A stretch of 64,000 nt of DNA from Amycolatopsis sp. DSM 110486 (lineage in GTDB: Bacteria > Actinomycetota > Actinomycetes > Mycobacteriales > Pseudonocardiaceae): contig NZ_CP080519.1 in NCBI RefSeq assembly GCF_019468465.1, positions 2,247,001 through 2,311,000 on the forward strand, in the 5' to 3' direction. Shown piece after piece: positions 7,950-14,933 of this stretch (position 1 is the stretch's first letter; every line of letters begins with the position of its first letter). The notes beneath the pieces are model-generated. The model ran no database searches and was not told the DNA's origin. It saw only the letters and a list, made by a program, of their open reading frames with translations. A program made the position numbers and the translations under genes.

Positions 7950-8960
7950 TCAGTGGACAGCGACAAGACTCCGCGCGCAGTCGACGACGGTCGCGGCCGC
8001 GGGCCGGGGCTGCCAGCCGAGCAGCTTCTGCGCCTTGGCCGAGGTGTACACGTTCTTCCGGCCGAGGTCCGGCGCCACCTCGCGCACGCCGGCGTTGACG
8101 AGCGCGAAACCGCGCAGCACGAAGTCGGGCAGACCGCGCATGGGAACCTTGGCGGCGTCGGGGCCGAGCTTCGCGCGGATCTCGCGCGCCGCCTCGCGCA
8201 GCCACAGGAACTCGCCGACGGCGACGAACCGCTCGCCCGCGGCCTCGGGCGCGAGCATGGCTCGAAGGTGGAGATCGGCGAGGTCACGGACGTCGGTGAC
8301 GCTGTAGCCGAGCCGCGGGACGCCGGGGAGGCGGCCGTCGAGCAGGGCGCCGATCAGCTGCACGGAGCCGAGCGCCTGGCCTTCCAGCACCGGGCCGAGG
8401 ATCGCGCCCGGCAGCACCGTCGCCAGCGAAGTGCCACCGCCGGCGGACTCGATGAAGTCCCACGCCGCGCGCTCGGCCACAGCCTTGGAGCGGCGGTACG
8501 GGTTGAGGCGGCGGTCGTCGGGGTCGGTCCACCGGGTCTCGTCGAACACCTCGGCGCTGCGCGTGCCGATCGGCGGCGCGGCGGCGGCCAGCGAGGACGT
8601 CATCACGACTCGCGACACCCCGGCCTCGGTCGCGGCCTTCAGCACTCGCAGCGCACCGTCGCGCGCGGGGCCGATGAACGCGTCGGGGTCACGCGAACCG
8701 TCGCCGCCCAGCGGCGAAGCGACGTGCAGCACGTAGGTGCAGCCGGCCACCGCCTCGGCCCAGCCGGCGTCGGACGTCAGGTCGGCGACCACGACCTCCA
8801 GCCGGTCACCGGGGTCGATCTCGCTGCCGACCGCGCGGCGCACCGCGGCTTCCTTGGCGGCCGAACGCACCGTCGTCCGCACGTCGTAGCCACGCCGCAG
8901 CAGCTCGACGAGGCACCAGCCGGCGACGTAGCCGGTCCCGCCGGTCACCAGTACGCGCAT
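7950..8960 (-). CDS. NAD(P)-dependent SDR, dihydroflavonol-4-reductase-like
   Basis: A 336-residue extended SDR with the nucleotide-binding motif TGGTGYVAG at the N-terminus and the YRRSK active-site motif. The sequence pattern (TTVRSAAKEAAVRRAV, VLHVASPLGG) is that of the dihydroflavonol reductase / aldehyde reductase subgroup, which reduces carbonyls on small molecules. The start ATG is preceded by GGAGAGA. It is transcribed divergently from a TetR gene, and the 20-bp palindrome between them lies 18 bp from this start, so repression by that TetR is likely. Confidence 0.85.
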   Translation of the reverse strand: MRVLVTGGTGYVAGWCLVELLRRGYDVRTTVRSAAKEAAVRRAVGSEIDPGDRLEVVVADLTSDAGWAEAVAGCTYVLHVASPLGGDGSRDPDAFIGPARDGALRVLKAATEAGVSRVVMTSSLAAAAPPIGTRSAEVFDETRWTDPDDRRLNPYRRSKAVAERAAWDFIESAGGGTSLATVLPGAILGPVLEGQALGSVQLIGALLDGRLPGVPRLGYSVTDVRDLADLHLRAMLAPEAAGERFVAVGEFLWLREAAREIRAKLGPDAAKVPMRGLPDFVLRGFALVNAGVREVAPDLGRKNVYTSAKAQKLLGWQPRPAAATVVDCARSLVAVH

Positions 8961-8978
8961 GAGTCTCTCCTCGAAGCT

Positions 8979-8998
8979 CATTAGCCGAACGGCTAATG
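8979..8998. promoter_or_regulatory. Palindromic TetR operator
   Basis: CATTAGCCGAACGGCTAATG is a perfect 9-2-9 inverted repeat in the 89-bp space between the divergent SDR and TetR genes. Size and position fit a TetR dimer site controlling both genes. Confidence 0.75.
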
Positions 8999-9037
8999 AA
9001 ACCACTGTAGTCCATCCCCGCACCGAATGCCGTGGGT

Positions 9038-9043
9038 TAGCAT
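9038..9043 (+). promoter_or_regulatory. -10 box of a leaderless TetR transcript
   Basis: TAGCAT ends 6 nt before the GTG at 9050, and no ribosome-binding site is present. Confidence 0.5.
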
Positions 9044-9049
9044 CGCCGG

Positions 9050-9601
9050 GTGTCACCCTCCCGGGCCGAGCAAGCCGAGAAGACCAGGCGGGCCGTGCTC
9101 GCCACGGCGCGGGAGCTGTTCGCCGAGCACGGGTTCGACGCCACGTCGCTGCAGCTGATCGCCGACACCATGGGCGTCACGAAAGCCAACGTCTACTACT
9201 ACTTCCGCTCGAAGGCCGACATCCTCGCGGCTCTCCTGCAGAGCAGCATCACGGCGTTCGACGAACTCCTCGATGCGGCCGCGAAGGTCCAAACCGGACA
9301 GCAGCGGCGCGAGCTGCTCGTCGACGGTTTCGTGGACCAGGTCGTGGCCCACCGGTCCGTCTCGCCGCTCAACCGCACCGACCCGGGCGCGCGGCGGCAC
9401 GAGAGCATCGGTCAGGCGCTCGACGACCAGGCCCGGCGCGGCCTGCGCCTGCTCTTCGGCGACCACCCGACGCCCGACCAGACCGCCGCCTACTGGACGG
9501 CCACCGAGCTCGGCCCCGCGCTGCGAGGACTGGACCACCTCTCCGACGACGACTTGCGCGCCATCCTGCGCCGCCTCTGCCTGCGCGTCCTGGACGTCTG
9601 A
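9050..9601 (+). CDS. TetR-family regulator
   Basis: The protein has 183 residues. The N-terminal helix-turn-helix reads ATSLQLIADTMGVTKANVYY followed by YFRSKADIL, diagnostic for TetR. The C-terminal ligand-binding part is of ordinary length. The start is a GTG directly behind a leaderless-type -10 box. It is divergent from the SDR/amidase genes with a palindromic operator between them, so it probably autoregulates and represses that pair in response to a small molecule. An imperfect hairpin after the stop serves both this gene and the convergent LuxR-type gene. Confidence 0.9.
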   Translation: MSPSRAEQAEKTRRAVLATARELFAEHGFDATSLQLIADTMGVTKANVYYYFRSKADILAALLQSSITAFDELLDAAAKVQTGQQRRELLVDGFVDQVVAHRSVSPLNRTDPGARRHESIGQALDDQARRGLRLLFGDHPTPDQTAAYWTATELGPALRGLDHLSDDDLRAILRRLCLRVLDV

Positions 9602-9618
9602 ACCACCACCACGCAAAA

Positions 9619-9648
9619 GGGCCTCCCCCTTGTAAAGGGAGAAGGCCC
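9619..9648. terminator. Bidirectional terminator-like hairpin
   Basis: GGGCCTCCCCCTT and AGGGAGAAGGCCC pair with two mismatches around a short loop, between convergent genes. Confidence 0.5.
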
Positions 9649-9696
9649 GGAACAAGGGCGGCGACACCGCGCTGGTCGCCGCCCGGCGAGAGTGGC

Positions 9697-10332
9697 TCAG
9701 ATGGCGCCGGCACGCAGGGCGTAGGCCACGGCGTGAGCGCGGTTGTTGAGGCCGCAACGGGTCATCAGGCCGTAGAGGACGTTCTTCACGGTCCGCTCCG
9801 AGTAGCAGAGCTTCGTCGCGATCTCCTCCGTGCCGTAGCCCTCGGCGACGAGCCGCAGCACGTCGCACTCGCGGGCGGCGAGGCCGGACAGGGTGAGGCC
9901 GTTGGGCTCGAGCACGTCGCGGCGCATGCGCTGGACCTGGCCGAGCAGCGCGCCCTGCAGGCGCGGCGGCAGGCTGGCGGTGCCGTCGCCGGCGGCGAGC
10001 ACGGCGGACACCAGTTCAGCGCCACCGGTCTCGCGGCGCGGCAGGATCGCGACGACGCCGCACTCGATTGCGGTCATCAGGTCGCTCTCCCGGAAGTGGT
10101 CGGCGACGATGACGAGGTGCGGTCCGGCCAGCTGCTCGGACTCGCGCCCCAGCTCCTTGACCCGCGACAGCACGCGATCGGTCACGTGCTCCTCCATCAC
10201 GAGGACCACGTCGGCCTGCGCGGCCGAGTCCTCGGGGAGGACCTGCAGCTCGGCGCGGGTACCCAGCAGACTCGCGGCGCCGGCCTTGGTGATCGGGTCC
10301 GAGGCGAGAACAGCGACTTTCACGAGCTTCAC
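9697..10332 (-). CDS. Orphan LuxR/NarL-type regulator with degenerate receiver
   Basis: The protein has 211 residues. The N-terminal half has the alternating pattern of a receiver domain (VKVAVLASDPITKAGAASLL), but the strand that should carry the phospho-acceptor Asp reads ADVVLVMEE, so phosphorylation is doubtful. The C-terminal LuxR helix-turn-helix is clear (LAARECDVLRLVAEGYGTEE, SERTVKNVLYGL) and ends YALRAGAI. The GTG start at 10332 is chosen because GGAGAT lies just before it; an upstream ATG has no such site. A close paralogue sits at 23035-23628, and both promoter regions carry CTTCACG motifs. No sensor kinase is adjacent. Confidence 0.8.
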   Translation of the reverse strand: MKLVKVAVLASDPITKAGAASLLGTRAELQVLPEDSAAQADVVLVMEEHVTDRVLSRVKELGRESEQLAGPHLVIVADHFRESDLMTAIECGVVAILPRRETGGAELVSAVLAAGDGTASLPPRLQGALLGQVQRMRRDVLEPNGLTLSGLAARECDVLRLVAEGYGTEEIATKLCYSERTVKNVLYGLMTRCGLNNRAHAVAYALRAGAI

Positions 10333-10400
10333 GAGATCTCCTACCACCACTCCAGGTTGACGGTGATAAGTCTCGCGCGGACGACTTCACGTTTTCTTAC

Positions 10401-10435
10401 CAAGATTCTTCATGCCCGCCGCGATCGTGAAGAAT
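10401..10435. promoter_or_regulatory. Inverted repeat upstream of the LuxR-type gene
   Basis: AGATTCTTCATG (10401-10412) and CGTGAAGAATCT (10424-10435) form 12-bp arms with one mismatch, 11 bp apart, starting about 70 bp upstream of the regulator start. The core TTCAYG/CGTGAA recurs in the paralogue's promoter, suggesting a shared recognition site. Confidence 0.5.
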
Positions 10436-10516
10436 CTCCCTATAACCGCAGGTCAACACCCTCTACGAGCCGCTTCACGAGGGTCTTGACGGCAGGGTTG
10501 AGCCGCCCGTCGGTCC

Positions 10517-10552
10517 GGGCTTCACGCCGACCTTCACGCCGGCCTTCACACC
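10517..10552. repeat. Three tandem 12-bp units carrying CTTCACG
   Basis: GGGCTTCACGCC, GACCTTCACGCC and GGCCTTCACACC follow each other without gaps, overlapping the end of the WXG100 gene. Further CTTCACG copies lie near 10382 and 10472. Confidence 0.65.
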
Positions 10553-10839
10553 TCGGTGCACACCCCGCACGCGCCCGGCCCCGCCGCGCCGGAATTGCCG
10601 GCGATCTCCCGGAACGCCTCCCGCGCCCGCTCGACGCAGTCGGGCATGCGGCCGACGGCCTCGGTCCAGGCCTGCTTGGCCGCCCAGTAGCGCGCCTGCG
10701 CCTCCGGCGTCCAGCCCGCCATATCCCGTTCCACAGTGGACTCCAGCTCCGCCAGCACGGCCCGGATCCCGCCGGTCGTCCTGCCCATCCGGTCGAGGAT
10801 CTCGTCGGCGTCGGTGAAGTCGAAACGCCCTGGACTCAT
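10546..10839 (-). CDS. WXG100-type small protein (second of a pair)
   Basis: A 97-residue, helix-rich protein with a central turn (DMAGWTPEAQARY) in the place of the WXG hairpin of ESAT-6-like proteins. The Trp is kept and the Gly is not, as in many partner subunits. Its ATG overlaps the stop of the upstream WXG100 gene (ATGA), which indicates coupled translation and a heterodimer. A Cys pair near the C-terminus (ACGVC) is unusual. No EccC or other type VII secretion gene is visible nearby. Confidence 0.7.
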   Translation of the reverse strand: MSPGRFDFTDADEILDRMGRTTGGIRAVLAELESTVERDMAGWTPEAQARYWAAKQAWTEAVGRMPDCVERAREAFREIAGNSGAAGPGACGVCTEV

Positions 10840-11144
10840 ATCCCGCTCAGGCCACCCGTCCACGGCGTCGCCCGCTCGTCGGCGGCCGGGCGCGCGTCCG
10901 CCGCGCCGCCGGTGACCACAAGCAGGTCGGCGAGCCGGCCCAGGATGAGGTCGTACTGCTGTTCCCAGTCGTTCATCGCCTGGCCGAAGCGCACCGAAGC
11001 GTCGCCCCGCCACGACGCCTGCAGCGCCGCCATCTCGCTGTTGACCCGCCTCAAATGGCCGTTGGCCGAGTCTATGGCGCGGGCGAACTCACCCGCCGCA
11101 CCTCGCATACCGTCCGGCACCACCGTCGGAGGAATCGATTTCAC
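10836..11144 (-). CDS. WXG100-family protein (ESAT-6-like)
   Basis: A 102-residue two-helix protein with the motif SWRGDASVRFG (W-x-G turn) at about residues 44-54, followed by the second helix. Family members form four-helix-bundle dimers exported by type VII (ESX) secretion. It is the first gene of a two-gene unit with an ATGA overlap. The region upstream is shared with the divergent SARP-type regulator at 11477. Confidence 0.75.
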   Translation of the reverse strand: MKSIPPTVVPDGMRGAAGEFARAIDSANGHLRRVNSEMAALQASWRGDASVRFGQAMNDWEQQYDLILGRLADLLVVTGGAADARPAADERATPWTGGLSGI

Positions 11145-11476
11145 GACGCTCTCCTCACCACACGTCCCCAGTACCCGCGCCCGTGCCGCGCGGGCAGCTC
11201 ATGCGAGCGTGACCCACCGACGGGGGGTGGCGAAACCGGGGACCAGGTGGTATGCCCGATTTTCGGATATCCTTGCCTGCCGTTCCACCGGAGTCTCAGC
11301 AGCGGAGTTTCCCGGGTGTTCGCCGTCACGCCCAGTGGTCGTTACACCCCGCCCCGAGACTGACGTTCAGGGCGGCCGGTGAGACCCGGCCCCGGCCCGC
11401 TCCACCACCCGTTCGGGCGTAAGATCACGACTGGCATCCGGCGTGTGACGATCCGTCAACGCGTGAAAGGAGACCG
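11145..11476. other. Divergent intergenic region
   Basis: No gene is supported. This 332-bp spacer must hold the promoters of the WXG100 pair (leftward) and of the giant regulator (rightward, ribosome site AAAGGAG 5 nt before its ATG). I see no clear operator palindrome in it. Confidence 0.5.
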
Positions 11477-14400
11477 ATGTCGGCAGCGGACGGCGCGGCA
11501 GGCGGTATCACCGCGCCGAAGATCCGGCTGCTCGGCCCGGTCCGCGCCTGGCGCGGCGGCACAGAACTCGACAGCACCGAACTGAACAGCGCCGAACCGA
11601 ACGGCACTGAACTCGATCTCGGCTCCGCCCACCGCCGCACGGTTCTCGCGGTGCTGGCGATGTCGCCCAACCGCACCGTTTCCCGCGAAGAGCTGATCGA
11701 CGCCGTGTGGGGCGACTCGCCCCCGGCCAGCGCGCAGGGCAGCATCTACACCTACATCTCCGGCCTGCGCCGCGCGCTCGAGCCCGGCCGCGTGAAGGGC
11801 ACCGGGCGACAGCTGCTCGCGTCCATCGGGTCGGGTTACTCGCTGTGTGTGGCGCCCGGAACCGTCGACGTGCACCACTTCGAGGCCCTGCGCGACAAGG
11901 CTCAGCGCCACCTGTCGGCCGGCGAACGCGGCCCGGCCCTGGCGAAGCTCGACGAAGCGCTCGCGCTGTGGCACGGCGAGCCGCTGCAGAACCTGCCCGG
12001 CCCGTTCGCGGCGTCGCAGCGCACCCGGCTGGAGGAGCTGCGCCTCGCGACGGTCGAGCGTCGCGCGGAGGTCGTGCTCGACAACGGCGGGCACCTGGAG
12101 CTCGTCGACGAGCTGCTCGAGTCGGCGCGCGAAAACCCGTTCCGCGAACCGCTGCACGGGCTGCTCATGCGAGCGCTCGCGCTCGGCGACCGTCGCACCG
12201 AAGCGCTGGCCGTGTACACGGACTTGCAGGACAAGCTGATCGAGGGCTTCGGCACCGAGCCGGGCCCGGCGCTGCGCGAGCTGTACGAACGCCTGCTGGG
12301 CGGCGGTTCCGTGGTCGAGACCCCGGCTCCGGCGCCCCGGCCGGCGCCGGCGCCCGCCCGCGTGCCGCGCTTCCCGTTGCCGGTGCTGCCGCCGCGCGCG
12401 GAGATCTTCTTCGACCGCGCGAGCGAGACTTTGCTGCTGCGCGAAGCCGTCGCCGGTCTCGCCGGCGGGCTCGGCCGTTCGGTGTGGGTCGAGGGCGAAC
12501 CCGGCATCGGCAAGACGGCGCTGCTCGCCGAAACCCTGTCCATGGCCCAGGACGCGGGCGTCAAACCGCTGTTCGCCTCCGCCGACGCGCTCGACCAGCG
12601 CTTCGCCCTGCGGCCGCTGCTCGACGCACTGGGTGTGCACCCGCGCGCGTCGGATCTGCGACGCGCGGAGCTCGCCGTCGCGCTCGCCGAGAACCCCGGC
12701 GCCGACCCTGTGGAGGGCATCCTCGGGCTCGTGCGCGAGCTGTGCACGGACGAACCGCTCGCGCTCGTGGTCGACGACCTGCAGTGGGCCGACGACACGA
12801 CGTTGCGCCTGTGGCGCTACCTGAGCCGCGAGACGCGGCGGCTGCCGCTACTGCTCATCGGCGCGTGCCGCCCGGTCCCCCGTCCCGCCGAGCTGGACGG
12901 CCTGCGCGCGGAGCTGGCGGCCGACGGCACGGAGCTGCTCACGCTCGGGCCGCTGCCCGAAATCGCGATCCGCGACCTCGCAGGTGATCTCGCCGGCGCC
13001 CCGCCGGGCCAGGTCCTTCGCACGCTGATCTCGTTCGCGTCGGGAAACCCGCGCTACGCCAAGGAAATCGTGGAGACACTGCTCTCCAACGCGATGATCC
13101 TGCTCGACGGCGCGCAGGCGATCGTCGACGGCAACAGCTGCCGCACGATCCCCGCGCCGCTGGGTTCGCGCATCACGCTGTACCTGAGCTTCCTCTCCAG
13201 CGGCACGCGCGATGTCCTGCGCTGGGCAGCCTTGCTGGGCAAGGAGTTCTCGCTCTCGGACATCGCGATCGCCACCGAGCGGCAGGCGACCGCGCTCGTC
13301 GGCGCCGTCGAGGAGGCGCTCGCGGCCGGCGTGCTCACCGAGTCCGACGAGCTGCTCGCCTTCCGCCACCCGCTGCTGCGCCGCGTGCTGTACGAAAAGA
13401 CGCCGGCCGCGATGCGCGTCGCGTTGCACCGCCAGCTCGCCGAGGCCTTCCAGGGCGCGGGCGCGTCGCCCGAGCGCGTGGCCGAGCAGCTGGCCGCCGC
13501 GCCGGTGCAGGTCGACCCGTGGGTCACCGGCTGGCTCACCGCGCACATCGGCACCGTCGCCACCGAGGCACCGCGCATGGCCGTCGACCTGCTCAAGCAC
13601 GTGGTCACCCAGGCCTCGCTGCCCGCCGACGCCCGCGAACCGCTCACGGCCACGCTCGCGCGGCTGCTGTTCTGGCTCGGCCGCGAACCGGAAGCCGAGG
13701 CTCGCTCGGTCGTCGCGCGGACCGAGGACAGCAGGCAGGCCGCGGAGATGCGCTGGATCCTCGCCTACATCTACTACCGCCGCGGCGAGTTCGCCGAAGC
13801 GTCCGAAGAGGTCCGCCGTACGCTCTCCGACCCGAACGTGCCCGAGATGTGGCGCGGCCGGCACGAGACGTTGCGCGCGACGCTCGAACGCCTGGCCGTG
13901 GACGAAACGTCCGAACCGGACTTGTCGGAACTCGGTGTGCTCGACGGCCTCGACGACGCCGCCGAACCGCTGAGCACCGCGCGCCGGCTGGCCGCGACCC
14001 GCGCCGTGCCCGGCGAGATGCACCTCGCGGGCGCCGTGCACTACTACTGGCGCGGCCGCTGGCCCGAGGCGCTGGCCGAGCTCGACACGGTGATCAAGGG
14101 CGGTGCCGAGACGGCGTCGTACGTATTGCGCAGCCCCGGTTCCGCGCTGCTGGTGCACGGCGTCGGCGCGTTGATCGCGAGCCACCGCGACGAGCCCGAA
14201 GAAGCGAGCGCGCACCTCGACGCCGCCTCGCACCAGCACTGGCCGCAGGGCCTCGAGCCCAACGGCGGCGACTACCTGCTGGCCGCCGAGGCGCAGCTGT
14301 CCGAATTGGAGGGCAACCCGGAGGCGGCGCTCGCCGCGCTGAAGCCGTTGCTGGACCAGGGTTATCCGCCTTCGGCGCGCCAGCAGTGGCTGCCGGACCT

Positions 14401-14797
14401 GGTGCGCCTGGCGATGCAGCTGGGCGAGACGCACTACGCGTACCAGGCGTTGCGGCTGGTCGGCGACACCGACGGCTCCGACGTCCCACCCGCGCACACC
14501 GCCGCCGCGGCCCACTGCCGCGGCCTGGTCGCGGGTGATCCCGACGCGATCCTCGGCGCGGCCGCGCACTACGAGGCCGCCGGCCGCGTGCTGAAACACG
14601 CGCGCGCCACCGAGGACGCCGCGATCCTGCTGGCGGAACACGGCCGCCTCGACGAGGCCCGCTCGGCGTTCCGTGCGGCGCTCACCAGCTACACCGCGCT
14701 CGGCGCGGCTTGGGACGTGCGCCGGGCCGAAACCCGGATGCATCCGCACGGCATCCGCCGCGCCACCCCCGTGCGCAGCCGCGCGGCGGGGGAATGA
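11477..14797 (+). CDS. Giant SARP/AfsR-type regulator with ATPase, no LuxR tail
   Basis: The protein has 1106 residues. An OmpR-like winged helix (about 15-110), a bacterial transcriptional activator domain (BTAD, about 115-280) and a STAND/AAA-type ATPase follow in order. Walker A is GEPGIGKT (about 340-347) and Walker B LALVVDDLQWADD (about 428-440). A long TPR-like helical C-terminus ends in RRATPVRSRAAGE. The closely related next gene has a LuxR helix-turn-helix at its end; this one does not. The winged helix carries a four-unit pentapeptide repeat (GTELD STELN SAEPN GTELD) that the paralogue lacks. Likely a pathway-level activator gated by nucleotide and ligand. Its target cannot be read. 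Confidence 0.8.
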   Translation: MSAADGAAGGITAPKIRLLGPVRAWRGGTELDSTELNSAEPNGTELDLGSAHRRTVLAVLAMSPNRTVSREELIDAVWGDSPPASAQGSIYTYISGLRRALEPGRVKGTGRQLLASIGSGYSLCVAPGTVDVHHFEALRDKAQRHLSAGERGPALAKLDEALALWHGEPLQNLPGPFAASQRTRLEELRLATVERRAEVVLDNGGHLELVDELLESARENPFREPLHGLLMRALALGDRRTEALAVYTDLQDKLIEGFGTEPGPALRELYERLLGGGSVVETPAPAPRPAPAPARVPRFPLPVLPPRAEIFFDRASETLLLREAVAGLAGGLGRSVWVEGEPGIGKTALLAETLSMAQDAGVKPLFASADALDQRFALRPLLDALGVHPRASDLRRAELAVALAENPGADPVEGILGLVRELCTDEPLALVVDDLQWADDTTLRLWRYLSRETRRLPLLLIGACRPVPRPAELDGLRAELAADGTELLTLGPLPEIAIRDLAGDLAGAPPGQVLRTLISFASGNPRYAKEIVETLLSNAMILLDGAQAIVDGNSCRTIPAPLGSRITLYLSFLSSGTRDVLRWAALLGKEFSLSDIAIATERQATALVGAVEEALAAGVLTESDELLAFRHPLLRRVLYEKTPAAMRVALHRQLAEAFQGAGASPERVAEQLAAAPVQVDPWVTGWLTAHIGTVATEAPRMAVDLLKHVVTQASLPADAREPLTATLARLLFWLGREPEAEARSVVARTEDSRQAAEMRWILAYIYYRRGEFAEASEEVRRTLSDPNVPEMWRGRHETLRATLERLAVDETSEPDLSELGVLDGLDDAAEPLSTARRLAATRAVPGEMHLAGAVHYYWRGRWPEALAELDTVIKGGAETASYVLRSPGSALLVHGVGALIASHRDEPEEASAHLDAASHQHWPQGLEPNGGDYLLAAEAQLSELEGNPEAALAALKPLLDQGYPPSARQQWLPDLVRLAMQLGETHYAYQALRLVGDTDGSDVPPAHTAAAAHCRGLVAGDPDAILGAAAHYEAAGRVLKHARATEDAAILLAEHGRLDEARSAFRAALTSYTALGAAWDVRRAETRMHPHGIRRATPVRSRAAGE
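11558..11617 (+). repeat. 15-bp minisatellite inside the SARP domain, four copies
   Basis: Four consecutive 15-bp units (GGCACAGAACTCGAC, AGCACCGAACTGAAC, AGCGCCGAACCGAAC, GGCACTGAACTCGAT) encode the pentapeptides GTELD, STELN, SAEPN and GTELD in frame. Confidence 0.85.
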
Positions 14798-14833
14798 TCC
14801 CGTTTTTGCCACCACAGCGCCCCGCTGAGCGGG

Positions 14834-14870
14834 ACTGGCCATGGGCCCGGATACTGGCCACTCGTACGAT
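14834..14870 (+). promoter_or_regulatory. Direct repeat and -10-like box before the second giant regulator
   Basis: ACTGGCCA occurs at 14834 and again at 14853, followed by TACGAT (14865-14870). Direct repeats just upstream of a -10 box are typical of SARP binding sites, though the 19-bp spacing is not the usual 11 or 22. Confidence 0.35.
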
Positions 14871-14933
14871 GCCGGGTGATCACCGGCTCCCGGTAAGCTC
14901 GTCGAGTCAGACCGGTACGTCGAATGGAACGGC

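Noticed and set aside
6523..8307. Rightward 594-codon frame across the amidase and SDR genes
   Set aside because: No domain, biased composition, and it lies opposite two well-supported enzymes. Its N-terminal repeats come from the 32-bp DNA repeat.
8959..11382. Rightward 807-codon frame over the TetR, LuxR-type and WXG100 region
   Set aside because: It covers three real genes in other frames and has no recognisable domain.
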